From Macrosoma leucophasiata (lineage: Eukaryota > Arthropoda > Insecta > Lepidoptera > Hedylidae): a DNA stretch of 64,000 nucleotides. The position numbers and the translations under genes were made by a program. Below, one piece after another: positions 10,559-20,950 of this stretch; the stretch's first letter is position 1; each line of letters opens with the position of its first letter. The notes beneath the pieces are model-generated. The model was not told the origin of the DNA, did no database searches, and was given only the letters and a program-made list of their open reading frames with translations. The stretch is from the NCBI GenBank assembly GCA_036365455.1, contig JAWQUS010000020.1:1089001-1153000 (forward strand), in the 5' to 3' direction.

Positions 10559-10898
10559 TGTGTTATTTGACAGTGACTCCCCGCGGCCTCTGCAAACACG
10601 ACCGGTCCGTCGCTCTCTCACTCAGTCTTTCGTAACAGTTCGTTCAATCTCGACGGTTGCTCGGATCTCGGACCTTCGGCGAAACCTTCTGCTTCTTTCT
10701 TTCGCCGAAGGTGGTTTTTTTGGCCGAAGGTGGCCGATGCCAAAGCCGAAGCTTCGGTCGGACACTAATTTCATGAGCAACACGGGCCACCGGGCAAACA
10801 TCTAGGCGACAGATCTATCGACAGGCCTATTTGGGCTAGTACTGTGACAGAGGGGCAATCCTGCATATGGCTACTCCCCTCCCGTGTTGGTCTATGTC
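10559..10898. other. GC-richer stretch with CCGAAGG repeats
   Basis: Contains several CCGAAGG/CGAAACC words around 10674-10765 on both strands and an open frame without family resemblance. No gene called. Confidence 0.3.
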
Positions 10899-11084
10899 GT
10901 GATCCGGTTAGATGATAATAATATATAGTATTAAACTATCACAGAAATATAACAACTTAGGTCTCAGGGGTGGCAACGCATCTGTATTTTGACCTCTGGT
11001 TTTTGTCTAGATATCTTTATGCACTCATCACTTAGCATCAATGTGAGCTGCATACTTGTTTTCCACCTTTCCTTATAAAAAAAA
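10899..11084 (+). repeat. Family-A variant, truncated
   Basis: Belongs to a diverged subfamily: ACTATCACAGAAATATAACA instead of the usual GGCACAGAGGCATAACACC, GACCTCTGGTTTTTGTC, and TTGTTTTCCACCTTT at the end. The same subfamily appears at 20.66 and 42.67 kb. Confidence 0.7.
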
Positions 11085-11535
11085 CTTGGGTAATGTATGA
11101 GATAAGAAAAATTATCGTTCGTTGACAGACATGCGAACAAAAAATCATATATCCCTTTTTATCTTTAAAAGGACAAAACTAAAAAGAAATATCCTCCATA
11201 TAATCTACGAAATCAAATAAAAAATATGGATAAATAGTAGTTTTATTCCATAAACAGTCCCTTATAACGATTTTCCCGTGTGTACAATTTACGCTTGACA
11301 GGTTTTTCTTTCATAATATTTCTGGGAACATTTCGGTTAGAGGAAGATTTATGATCACAAGTACATCTGTGTTTCTCGGAAGGTTTCGACATAGGTAGCA
11401 GGTACGTACTGTATTGTGGCTTCCCACTATTTGACAATGCCGGTCTAATCATGTGTGAAATTCGCCAAACAAAATAGGTAGAATTTTTATGTTATGATGA
11501 AGGTAAACTTGAGAACTAAAGTTACCGACATAGCT
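11085..11535. other. No gene recognised
   Basis: Short chance frames only; nothing shared with other parts of the window. Confidence 0.35.
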
Positions 11536-11795
11536 CACCGAATAGTGACAGTGGGCAGGGCACATAGCTCGAAGAACTGACAGCCGTTGGGGCAGAGCAG
11601 TTCTCGTGTGGCGACCGCGTACCGGAAAACTAAGCGTAGGCAGGCCCCCCACGAGGTGGACCGACGAAATCGTGAAGGTCGCGGGCAATCGCTGGATGAA
11701 TCGCGGCCCAGGACCGTTCGTTGTGACATTCTTTGGGGGAGGCCTTTGTTCAGCAGTGGACGTCTTTTGGTTGAAATGGTGGTGGTGATGGAAGG
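11536..11795 (+). pseudogene. RTE-type LINE C-terminal fragment
   Basis: Reads through CGCGTACCGGAAAACTAAGC as RPRTGKLSVGRPPTRWTDEI followed by VKVAGNRWM, the Arg/Trp-rich tail typical of RTE-group reverse transcriptases. It then runs into the common 3' end GGCCTTTGTTCAGCAGTGGA and a GGTGGT/GATG tail. The 5' part is missing, and the upstream portion needs a frame change. Confidence 0.65.
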
Positions 11796-12016
11796 CAAAC
11801 CTGCGTGGCTTGGCTGTTTCTTTACCACAAGAAATATTGCTTTTTTATCTAACGAAGAAGGCAAACAAGCGTGAAACTTAGTCATAGTCATTTATTTGCT
11901 AACTAAGAAGATACATAAAGGTCTTAAAATAGGTTGTAGTAATACTTAGTTGCCATTTTCTGGCACTGCAAAATTTCATAAAAAAATTAAATAATACATA
12001 CACATTGAATACATAA

Positions 12017-12375
12017 TGAAGCGCGCATGGCCCAGCGGCTGGTGTAGATCGTAAGCGATCTGCTCGGTTAAGCACTACGGGTGCGGGCGGGTAGTGTGAT
12101 GGGTGACCGCTAGTGGCAAATTAAATGCGCGTTTCCGTGCTTCGGAGGGCACGTTAAGCCGTCGGTCCCGGTTGCTATCGATGGATAGCAGTCGTTAAAC
12201 CTTGTCGGAGGCCTTATGGGTTTGAAAACATCCGACAGTGGGTTGGCCACTAACCCACCCACCTCCACTAATCCGCATTGGAGCAGCGTGGTGGAGTAAG
12301 CTCCAGGCCTCCCCCCTAAAAGAGGAGAGACTCGTGCCCAGCAGTGGGACGTATAATGGGTTGCCATTATTATAC
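12017..12375 (+). repeat. 5S rRNA-like SINE (SINE3 type)
   Basis: Bases about 12060-12120 (GGTTAAGCACTACGGG, then GGGTAGTGTGATGGGTGACC, then GC) align with the internal promoter region of arthropod 5S rRNA, which carries the equivalent of TTAAGCA...CGGG and GATGGG(G/T)GACCGC. The 5S-like head is followed by a body (GTGCTTCGGAGGGCACGTTA, CCGACAGTGGGTTGGCCAC) and a LINE-like tail GTGCCCAGCAGTGGGACG. Related copies lacking the head occur at 5.4, 16.7 and 17.2 kb. The 5S match is by eye. Confidence 0.6.
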
Positions 12376-12596
12376 ACATTACATTTTTACACATTGTCAT
12401 ATTTACGTGGATGTTAAGTGATGTCTGCCTAAAGACTGACATCGACATAAAAACCAGACATTAAAATGCAAATGCATTACCATGATGATTGCAGGAAAAC
12501 CTTACGAAGTCTGATATTCAAAGTAAACGTAGGACATTTCTTATTTGTCTTAAATGGCCCCGTAATAACTAGGTCGTAGCTAGGTCGACGGAACTT

Positions 12597-12694
12597 TCAC
12601 AGTGACATGAAAACCTTAGGTCTTACGGGTGACAACATATTTGTATTGTGACCTCTGGTTTTTGGATAGATAAATATAGGCTGCAGTCATCACT
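12597..12694 (+). repeat. Family-A variant, 5'-truncated
   Basis: AAAACCTTAGGTCTTACGGG through GGCTGCAGTCATCACT, the diverged subfamily. It is cut off where the next, opposite-strand copy begins with its T tract. Confidence 0.7.
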
Positions 12695-12824
12695 CTTTTT
12701 TTTTATGTAATGGAAGTGGCAAACAAGCATGCAGTTCACATTGATGTTAAGTGATGACTGCAGCCTATAGACACCCACAGAAAGACCAAGGTCAAAATTC
12801 AGATGCGCTGCCACTCCTGAGGCC
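12695..12824 (-). repeat. Family-A short repeat, 5'-truncated
   Basis: The T tract followed by ATGTAATGGAAGTGGCAAAC is the poly-A end on the minus strand. It stops after CACTCCTGAGG and abuts CCAGGGAAGG of a Helitron-like element. Confidence 0.8.
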
Positions 12825-13039
12825 CAGGGAAGGTTTAAAAGGTAAGAAAATATGTACAAATTGAAGGAAAATAGTAAAAATCACTATTTCATTTTCCCAT
12901 ATAAATATTAAGTAAATTTAATCGTGGATTATCAATTAATAGACAGATTCCTCTAAATTAACTAAAATAGTCTGTATCTATCAAACCTTTGACACATTAT
13001 TTCATTCTGAGGCAATACGAAGTATGCCGGGTCAACTAG
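12825..13039 (+). mobile_element. Helitron-like element, 3' part
   Basis: CCAGGGAAGGTTTAAAAGGT through GAGGCAATACGAAGTATGCC to CTAG at 13036-13039, followed by T. Same family as the copy at 6.3 kb; the 5' end is lost. Confidence 0.55.
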
Positions 13040-13653
13040 TATAAAATAAAGTTGGTGGAATTTCGTTTGATATAGGCTTATTACAGTGCCCGTGTATAGT
13101 GAAATAGAATATTAGTGCGAAAACACGTACTTTCGGGTTGCCTCCAAAACTTCATTGTAAATGTTCTGGTAAAGTAGCCATCGCTTTACTCGAATTACTG
13201 ACTGTAGTGACTGTGACTGCCTGACGAACTGATTAATTGACTGACTGACTCTGACTTTTACGCTGCTTATTAAGAATACGAAATATCGTTTTACTTGACA
13301 CTGGCAATATGCGTAATAGCAATGCCATAATATTTAAAAGAAAAAAAAAACAGTCGAATAGTTTGTTTAAAAAAATAGCTTTTTTCTTAAGAGGATCTCT
13401 AAATAAGTACATTTTCATAAACATGAAATGTTGATTTGTTCGTCACATGTTACTTATTGGAAATGTGGCGTAGGATGATATCAGATTACCAACGACCGTG
13501 GAATATGTGAGCGTTGATACAATGCCTGGAATACGAAAAAAAAGAAACACTTTTTCATTCTCCTAAATTCACTGTTATCTAACTTGTTTGGTAAGCTAAA
13601 TTGTTATATAGATGCACTCGATGGATTTACGGTTATCACCATTTTGTGATTTA
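13040..13653. other. No gene recognised
   Basis: Includes an imperfect GACT run around 13195-13255. Otherwise featureless. Confidence 0.35.
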
Positions 13654-13732
13654 ATGTTAGGTTATGACTGCAGCCTATATACCTACACCCACAAAAGACC
13701 TGAGGTCGAAATGCAGATGCATTGCCATGCAC
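13654..13732 (-). repeat. Family-A 3' fragment
   Basis: GTTATGACTGCAGCCTATAT through GATGCATTGCCATG, a worn tail portion. Confidence 0.55.
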
Positions 13733-13801
13733 TTATCTATATCTCAATCAGTACCTAGTTCCTGTCGGTAACGTTTAGCACTGATTCACCTCTATCGTGT
13801 T

Positions 13802-14712
13802 TTTTAGGGTTCCGTAGTAAACAAGAAACCCTTATAATTTCGCCATGTCCGTATGTCTATCTGTCTGTCTGTCCGTCCGTCCGGAAAGTATTGGCACTAG
13901 AGACTTGAAATTTGGCACAAGTATACACCTTAATAACACCGACAAAGTATAAAAACTTGAAAAATTAAATTATTTAGGGTACCTCCCCTACATGTAACAC
14001 GCGGATATATTTTTTATATTTTCGTTTTCTATATAGAAGGGATATCTTTGGATATGTCTTTTAAGAATAATACGGATATGCTTACATCATTTTTGGATTT
14101 AGCTAACTGTTTGTGTCCCCCCCTCTACCAACTAAACGGTTATTGTTAGAAATTCAAAACGTTACGGCAATAGTAGCTTCATACAACGAAATTAAAAGGA
14201 AAGCTATCACACTTAAGTTGTCTTTACAAGTTTGCGAGTAATAGTCAACCAAATGTAATACTCGACATTTTTGAACAACTCCATACAAAATATTTTCATA
14301 TTTTATTTTTAAAGAAAAATGAAAAGAAAAATTTGACTTCAGGCGAGACTCGAACTCGCGACCTACTGGGAATCTAGTCCAGCCGCTGTTCCAATTGAGC
14401 TACTGAAGCCCTGACTGATTTGTTAAATCTTTCCTTCACATCTATTGCATTGCTTTATGGTAGCAGCAGCGCCATCTATTACCAACTATGCTAGTTAGGC
14501 AACCGATACAATAGACTTTTCAGTTTATTGAATATCGTTAAGAAGTCGCTTTTACCCTTAATAATTGTTTTTATATTATTTCGTATTAACACATGCTTGC
14601 GAAATATAATATATTTCACAAGCATGTGTTAATGCGAAATAATATAAAAACAAATATTTTCATATTTATTTTCATTACATTAATAACTACGGAACCCTAC
14701 ACTGCGCTCGGG
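13802..14712 (+). repeat. Family-E repeat interrupted by a tRNA-like element
   Basis: 13802-14287 and 14668-14712 form one family-E copy: AGGGTTCCGTAGTAAACAAG, GTCTGTCTGTCTGTCC, AGTATTGGCACTAGAGACTT, CGTTACGGCAATAGTAGC and the closing CTACGGAACCCTACACTGCG. The interruption is a family-D element flanked by an exact 16-bp duplication. Confidence 0.8.
14304..14651 (-). mobile_element. tRNA-like element, family D, with foldback end
   Basis: Flanked by AAATATTTTCATATTT at 14288-14303 and 14652-14667, a 16-bp duplication typical of LINE-machinery insertion. On the minus strand, 14337-14413 resembles a tRNA: GGCTTCAGTAGCTCAATTGG in the D-arm region and GCGAGTTCGAGTCTCGCC in the T-arm. The right end (14565-14653) is an imperfect 43-bp inverted repeat around GAAATATAATATATTTC. 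Related copies are at 41.75 and 44.64 kb. Confidence 0.75.
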
Positions 14713-14781
14713 CCACGCGCAGTGTAGGGTTCTGTAGTTATTAATGCACTATGACACACAATATCATGCACTTGACCGGTT

Positions 14782-15365
14782 CTTTTATGTACGGAAGGTG
14801 GCAAACAAGCATGTAGCTCACATTGATTCAAACAAGTGATACACTGCAGCCAATAGATATCTACATTTTTTTTTTGTTTATGTCTTGGAAATGGTAAACA
14901 AGCGTGCAGTTCACATTGATGTTAAGTGATGACTGCAGCCTATAGACACCCACACAAAGACAAAGATCAAAATGCGGATGCGTTACCACTCCTGAGGCCT
15001 AAGGTGTTATGCCTCTGTGCCGGAAATTACAGGGCCGTACATTACCACCTGACCGGAACACGATAGTGCTGAACACTACCATTTAGCGGCAAGTATATTA
15101 GGTAATGCGGTGGTGCCTACGCCCGCGAGCTCCGTCATCGAAGCTCTACCACTAGTAAAGCCACATAAATACCAGAGGTCAAAATGCAGATGCATTGTCA
15201 TCCCAAGACCCAAGTTATCATGTCTCTGTAATACTTGTTGCAGGGCCATACGTTAATATCTAACCGGAACACGACAGTGCTGAACACTACCATTTAGCGG
15301 AAGATAAATTAGGTAATGCGTGGTGCCTACGCCCTTGAGCTCCTGCGCTGGAAGTCTACCACCAG
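14782..15365 (-). repeat. Older family-A copy split by a younger one
   Basis: 14782-14865 (ATGTACGGAAGGTGGCAAAC to ATAGATATCTACA) and 15160-15365 (CACATAAATACCAGAGGTC to GTCTACCACCAGGG) join to give a single diverged copy. Confidence 0.8.
14866..15159 (-). repeat. Family-A short repeat, full length, nested
   Basis: Complete minus-strand copy from T tract to CGAAGCTCTACCACTAGTAA, inserted into the older copy that surrounds it. It is closer to the family consensus than its host, consistent with later arrival. Confidence 0.9.
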
Positions 15366-15533
15366 GGAATCGTGTGACGATTATAATGATGTGGTAATTT
15401 TTAACTCCTTACTACCTTCTAACTAGATAGGTGGACATACACACTCCTGTAATTGTCGGTAAAGAGGCATCAAACAGCTTAAGCCTCAGTATTGCCATGT
15501 TTTCATTAATAACAATAGTAAAATACCTACACT

Positions 15534-15824
15534 TTACTGGTGGTAGAGTTCCAGTGACGGAGCTCGCGGGCGTAGACACCACCGCATTACCTAATATACT
15601 TGCCGCTAAATGGTAGTGTTCAACACTATCGTGTTCCGGTCAGGTGGTAATGTACGGCCCTGTAATTTCCAGCACAGAGGCATAAGACCTTAGGCCTCAG
15701 GAGTGGTAACGCATCTGCATTTTTACCTTGGTCTTTGTGTAAGTGTCTATAAGCTGCAGTCATCACTTAACATCAATGTGAACTGTATACTTGTTTACGA
15801 CTTCCATTACATAAAAAAAAAAAA
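15534..15824 (+). repeat. Family-A short repeat, full length
   Basis: TTACTGGTGGTAGAGTTCC through GACTTCCATTACATA plus about 12 A. The long uninterrupted A tract suggests a recent copy. Confidence 0.9.
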
Positions 15825-15825
15825 C

Positions 15826-15915
15826 TCAAAATCTCACAATATGAACCTGCCTAGTGGGCGCCGTTATACACATACAAAATCTCCCAGACCAGAAACAAAT
15901 ATCTGAAGGCCATAC
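15826..15915 (-). repeat. Family-C SINE fragment
   Basis: GTGGGCGCCGTTATACACAT and CCAGACCAGAAACAAATATC followed by GAAGGCCATACC match the middle of family C; the tRNA-like head is missing. Confidence 0.6.
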
Positions 15916-15952
15916 CGTTTGCCATTACTTACATTTCGGCCATACCGGTGGT

Positions 15953-16148
15953 AGAGCTCCAATGACGTAGCTCGTGGGCGTAGGCACCACCGCATTACCT
16001 AATATACTCGCCGCTGGCGATGGTAGTACGATCGTGTACCAGGGCGTAACACCTTAGGCCTCAGGAGTTGTAACGCATATGCATTTAGCCCTTGGTCTTT
16101 GTGTAAGTGTCTGCTGCAGTCATCACTTAACGTCAATGTAAACTGTAA
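15953..16148 (+). repeat. Family-A copy, internally deleted
   Basis: Starts ACCGGTGGTAGAGCTCC, loses part of the middle (AGTACGATCGTGTACCAGGG), and ends at AACGTCAATGTAAACTG without an A tract. Confidence 0.75.
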
Positions 16149-16578
16149 ATTTATAACAAGTTACCTAAATCCTTAAAAGAAGTGAATGGAAACACTTTTC
16201 ACTATAAACTGTGTAACATGTTGACTGAACAATGTTTTTATTCCCTGGACGAATACTTAAATTATAAATTTTGACTTTAAAATAATTATTCTTGTTGACA
16301 TGATATTACGTATGATCTATTTTTTTGTTTTGTAAATGTTCCAATATATTTTTTTCCGTGTTTGACTAGCCAAAATGAAATGTTATTATTATCCAAATAT
16401 AATTTGATCAATGTGTAAATGGAATCGTAATGGTTATAATGTAGTAATTGATAAAATATATTCTGTTCTGTTATTTGCATGCCAATGAAGTGGTGAAATA
16501 TGAAAGGACATTATTTTATTATACTGAAGATCTCATGTACTATATTTCTAGCAAATAAATAAATTCATTCATTCATTC
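16149..16578. other. No gene recognised
   Basis: AT-rich; a CATT repeat lies just before 16579. Confidence 0.35.
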
Positions 16579-16618
16579 AACTGCATGCTTGTTTGCCACT
16601 TCCATTACTTAAAAAAAT
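16579..16618 (+). repeat. Family-A terminal fragment
   Basis: ACTGCATGCTTGTTTGCCAC then TTCCATTACTT plus A tract: the last 40 bases only. Confidence 0.7.
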
Positions 16619-16689
16619 ACCTATTTCCGCATCTAGGGTGCGGAAATTGTAGTTGGCGGTGGGATCGCCACGTCCAGACGCCACTTTTA

Positions 16690-16895
16690 ATTACCTGCCA
16701 TTCTTAAAAGCTTGTTAAACCTTGACGGAGGCTTTATGGGTGGTTTGAAAACATCCGACAGCGGGTTAGCCACTAACCCGTATCTACAGAAACCCGTATT
16801 GGAGCAGCGTTGTGGAGTAACCTCTAGGCCTCCCCTCAAAAAGGGGAGAGACTCGTGCCCAGCAGTGGGACGTGTCTCAAAGGTTACCATTATTA
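16690..16895 (+). repeat. 5S-like SINE family, body and tail
   Basis: CTTGTTAAACCTTGACGGAG, ACATCCGACAGCGGGTTAGC and CTCGTGCCCAGCAGTGGGAC match the body of the 12.1-kb copy; the 5S-like head is absent. Confidence 0.7.
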
Positions 16896-18056
16896 TTACC
16901 TACATATAATATGAAATCAAATAATGTAAAGTTCATGCCAAATCCAGCAAAATGTTTATCTACGAAAGGACCACTCCTGAATATTCATCTGCTAAATAAA
17001 TGCGAAGTGTGTATAGACAAGTGACCTGGACGGCGGCAAGGTCTTAACATAGAATTTTGCATTTACTTTGGGTCCTTGTTAACATAGGATACCACATTTT
17101 GTAAAACTTTGTATCGCTAATTATACAAGGCAAAAAGATTTCTCATGTATTTTGTAATAGATGTTGTATATTTATCCTGCATAATAATATATTAAGAGAT
17201 TCAAGAGTTAGCTCAAGGCCTTTCCCCCTTAAAAGGGGAGAGACACGTGCCCAACAGTGGGACGTATAATGGGTTGCCATTATTATTAATATTATGTTGA
17301 GGATGCTTACTTAACATTAGGGGAGAGACCCTAAATATCGGATATTTTAATAAACCCTTAAAAATATGTAAATAACTTTAAGAAACGAATTTTCTTGCTC
17401 AAGTTTTTTTTTCAATACCTGTTGATGATGGCATTACGCAAATTATTACGATTAACTAAAACAAGAAAAATAAAATTAACAGGTTAACCAGACACAATTG
17501 TTTTAACAAATAACCAAAACGGACCATTGTGTTTAAGGGCTACCCTTCAGGCGCGGCTCTATATACAAATTTTTGATTTAGTGGAGGTTACCAACAGGAT
17601 TTAAGGTATCTCTTGTATATTAATCTGACGCGCTGGAGTAAATTCAAAAATCCCGGTGCGAAAAAGATAATGCTCTACAAATTCGAAATAAGTCGAATTT
17701 TTCTTTCTAAGGTCGATGTGCAATATTTCTATTTGAATACTGTGTTATAATCCAATGACTGCAGTGTCACGCGAACAAAGTCGTAGACACAAGCTAGTCA
17801 CGTAACTAATGATTGTAACAAGTACAAACGATTTCTGAAACAAAACAAGCAAACATCCAACTCATTAGCTCGATACCTGCTAATAACAATGAGCATCTCA
17901 AACTGTTTAATTCCAGAAAACTTGGTGCAGACTTCCAACTCGGAATGGCTGAAAAATTATTAAAATGGTCAACTACGACGCTAAAATGCATTGTGGTTCC
18001 GTTACACGTAATTTTCATTTTACTGCTACCATAATTAGAAAGATATAATTTCTTAT
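16896..18056. other. Mostly unique DNA with one repeat tail
   Basis: 17205-17290 (GGGGAGAGACACGTGCCCAA, then CAGTGGGACGTATAATGGG) is another tail of the 5S-like SINE family. The rest shows no gene. Confidence 0.4.
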
Positions 18057-18059
18057 GTG

Positions 18060-18235
18060 TTTTCACGCCAAGTCGCTTACGGGATCAGCAGGGAGTTTGG
18101 TGCGCCAGATATCCCAGTTCTAATACACACCTACTGTGGTTCTTCTACATTTATCATTCTTTTCATACATGCACGCCGATTCCTAAGACCACTGTACGTC
18201 AGTTTTGGTCTTCCTAGGCCTCTGCAACCATCTAA
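18060..18235 (-). pseudogene. RTE-like LINE 3' fragment
   Basis: Matches the terminal segment of the LINE copies at 21.5 and 42.5 kb in reverse: TACATGCACGCCGATTCCTA, AGTTTTGGTCTTCCTAGGCC and TCTGCAACCATC. Confidence 0.7.
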
Positions 18236-18324
18236 AAAAACTTTGAATTGAATTTCTTGTGTTTTCAGGTAAATAAAGGCTGAGGTAAAATTTATAGAAG
18301 TTCACGTTAATTAAAGATAACGTA

Positions 18325-18530
18325 TGCAGAGGTAAATGCATGCATTCAAGAACACATTCAATTACCCGACTCGCCGTTTACATTTTGGCCCACGTAATCC
18401 AAATCCGTAAATCGTGGTGGTAATCCTGTTGACGTCTCCAGGCACATAACCAAACTCCGAGGTAGTGGTCCATCCAGGAAAGAGAAAAATCTTAATAGAA
18501 GCATAGAGAAAGGATTTCACACCATTCTTT
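18325..18530 (-). repeat. Family-B SINE, degenerate
   Basis: GCAGAGGTAAATGCATGCAT, then TTTTGGCCCACGTAA, then GACGTCTCCAGGCACATAAC and ACTCCGAGGTAGTGG. The tRNA-like head is not recognisable. Confidence 0.6.
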
Positions 18531-18535
18531 CAGCT

Positions 18536-19125
18536 GAAATGATGATAGTAAATGCCTATCTCATGAAACTTAAAGAAACGGCTCATGGCCTACGTCTCGG
18601 CCTAGAGTTAAACAATACTACAGCGTAGTTTCATTTCCATACAATTTTATCCATACGTGTGCATAAACGACTCTCGGCGAAAAGAACAAGTTTTAGTATG
18701 AACATCACGCACCGGAGAAGCACCCCATAGAAGGACGTGTCTATTGATATTCATTGAGCACATTTGCAAATTCCGAAAGATCTTTAATGCACTCCGCTTT
18801 GACAACCGTTTGAATGAAAAAAAAAAAATGATTGAAAATAAATACCTAATCTATGAGATGATGAATTTCAAAAGAAAGCCTATATTTTAATAAAAATAGG
18901 CTTTTATGATGATCTCAAGTTGCTACCAGTTTATTAATACGGGCCTAGTGTACTCTATGGCTCACGTGATTTGCCCTTGTGTAGTTTTTATAATACACGG
19001 GCACGGTAGGTGCCTGTTTGTGTACGTATGTGACGATGTGTATAAAATATGTACGATGTGTCAGTGTAAGTGAATTGTGGAACGGCCAATCGTGCGGCCG
19101 CTCTCAATTTCACACATGCATCAAC
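18536..19125. other. No gene recognised
   Basis: Contains an A8 run and a short GATGTGT-rich stretch near 19020-19060; no repeat family identified. Confidence 0.35.
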
Positions 19126-19608
19126 TAAGATCTCAGGTGCGGGCACGCATCTGCGTTTCTGGTTTTTGTGTGGGTGTCTATAGGCTGCAGTCATCACTTA
19201 ACATCAATTCAAAACGTAACTTCATGCCTGTAATCTCCGAAGGGGTAGGCAGAGGTAAATGCATGCATTCAAGCATACATGCAAACACCCACGATTCGCC
19301 GGTTACGTTTTTGACCCATGTAACAGGTGGCGAGCCTGTTGCCATTTCCGGGCACATTACCAAACTTCGAGGTACTGGGAAATTTCCAGAAAATGGAAAC
19401 ATCCCAATAGAACCAGAGATAAAGGACTTTACACCATTATCTCTGATAACCCCCTACCCGGGAATCGAACCCAGGACCTCAGCGTAGTAGTAGTGGCCTG
19501 CTACTACTAGGCTACCGAGGCAGTAATTCAACAGTACAAGTAACATCAATTCAGTCATCACTTAACGTCATTGCCTGCCACCTACATTACATAAAAAAAA
19601 AAAAAAAA
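19126..19608 (+). repeat. Family-A 3' half split by a family-B SINE
   Basis: 19126-19210 ends CATCACTTAACATCAATTC. 19544-19608 resumes with TAACATCAATTCAGTCATC and CATTACATA plus 15 A. TAACATCAATTC is present on both sides of the inserted SINE, as a target duplication would be, with about 20 extra bases on the right. Confidence 0.65.
19211..19523 (-). repeat. tRNA-derived SINE, family B, full length
   Basis: Read on the minus strand it begins CTGCCTCGGTAGCCTAGTAG, with an A-box-like TAGCCTAGT, and continues with a B-box GGGTTCGATTCCCGGGTAGG. The body follows (AAGTCCTTTATCTCTGGTTC, ATGTTTCCATTTTCTGG, GCCACCTGTTACATGGGTC) and it ends near AGTTACGTTTT. Seven other copies of varying age lie in the window. 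The tRNA parent is not assigned. Confidence 0.85.
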
Positions 19609-19899
19609 TCTTATGATATTAAAATTTTATCACGCCGACCCCTAAAAGGAAAAGTCATCAAAGTACAGATTTAGTTTGTAGCGATTTCATTAACTCGCGC
19701 CGAGGGAAAAAGTGTATGCAAGAACTCAATTAGTCGTATTTTAATTAAGGCAAATTTTATTCACGTAGAACATCGTAAAAATACATTAGAGCGGTCGGCG
19801 AGGCGAAATGTTGGGTTAATGAAGGGTAAATAAGGCGGATATGAGATTGTGGTCGCTGGGCTGGGGTTATTGGTAGTTTGTGGTCAGCTTTATCTACAA

Positions 19900-20556
19900 C
19901 AGCGTTTCTCAAACTTTCGGCTGCATTATATAATGGAAATGGCAAACAAGCAATCAGTTCACATTGATGTTAAGTGATGACTGCAGCCTATAGACACTTA
20001 CACAAAGATCAAGGTCAAAATGCAGATGCGTTACCACTCCTGAGGCCTAACGTGTTATGCCTCTGTGCCGGAAATTGCAGGACCGTAGTTAGTAGCCGCA
20101 GGGCCACCTTACCGGAACACGATAGTGCTGAACACTACCATTTAGCTGCAAGTATATTAGGTAATGCGGTGGTACATACGCCCGCGAGCTCCGTCACTGG
20201 AGCTCTACCACCAGTATTCGTTCATGTTGAAAAGTATCCAGGTGACAACGAACCCAAAACAACAAAACAATAAAATTGACTGTTGAAGAAAACAGTGTTT
20301 TTATTTCAATAATACCTTTTATTAAAAAAAGCCAAATAAAGTGCCAAAAGAAATATATTTTACTATTCATGTGATAGGTGTGCTTGTTTCTTGTCCCAAA
20401 TGGAGTCAATTTTAGAAGTAATTTTTGACAATTTAACCTTAATTCTGACTCGGAATCTAGTCGATTTATAGTAAATCTTGTCGTAAACCCCCTGCCGTTG
20501 AATGGTCAACCCCTAGTGGTTCGTGTACTTTGAGAACCACACTTTGAGAAACCCTG
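19900..20556. mobile_element. hAT-like non-autonomous DNA transposon
   Basis: Left end CAGCGTTTCTCAAACTTT and right end TTTGAGAAACCCTG are near-perfect terminal inverted repeats of the CAG(G/T)GTTTCTCAAA type seen in hAT elements. ATCTACAA occurs immediately outside both ends (19892-19899 and 20557-20564), an exact 8-bp duplication as hAT transposases make. No transposase is encoded. About 290 of its 657 bases are a family-A repeat that inserted into it. Confidence 0.8.
19926..20216 (-). repeat. Family-A short repeat inside a hAT-like element
   Basis: TATAATGGAAATGGCAAACA through GGAGCTCTACCACCAGTA. Near full length, with a local change (GGACCGTAGTTAGTAGCCGC) in the middle. Confidence 0.9.
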
Positions 20557-20657
20557 ATCTACAATATAAATGCTGTGGGAGGGGAATACTTTTTAAGCGG
20601 TGGTAAAGGCTTGGCTGTTCCACTAGAAAGTTCTTAAGAATAATGTCTTACTATGTA

Positions 20658-20915
20658 TTACTGGTGGTAGAGTTCCAAGTGTAGGAGTTTGAGGTCGTAG
20701 GCACCTATCTGCCGCTACATGGTAGTATTCGGCACTATCGTGTTCCGGTTAAATGGTAATGTATGGCCTCGTAATAACTATCACAGAGACATCACATCTT
20801 AGGTCTCAGGGGAGACCTCTGGTTTTTATGTTTACGTCTATGAATAGGCTGCCGTCATCACTTAAACCAATGTGAGCTGCATGCTTGTTTTCCACTTTCA
20901 TTGTATTAAAAAAAA
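20658..20915 (+). repeat. Family-A variant, nearly full length
   Basis: Diverged subfamily: AACTATCACAGAGACATCAC, TTAGGTCTCAGGGGAGACC and TTGTTTTCCACTTTCATTG plus A8. A second scrap (TCGTAGGCACCACCGCATTA) follows at 20918-20950. Confidence 0.8.
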
Positions 20916-20950
20916 GTTCGAGATCGTAGGCACCACCGCATTACCTACCT

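Noticed and set aside
11535..11891. Several overlapping frames of 60-118 codons on both strands
   Set aside because: Only the plus-strand LINE tail (GRPPTRWTDEI) has family resemblance; the others are its shadows.
12060..12120. 5S rRNA gene
   Set aside because: Only the internal promoter part is similar; flanks do not complete 5S and the sequence continues as a repeat.
14337..14413. Cloverleaf-like tRNA on the minus strand
   Set aside because: The anticodon region is irregular and the block is embedded in a dispersed element with target duplications; SINE-type head, not a tRNA gene.
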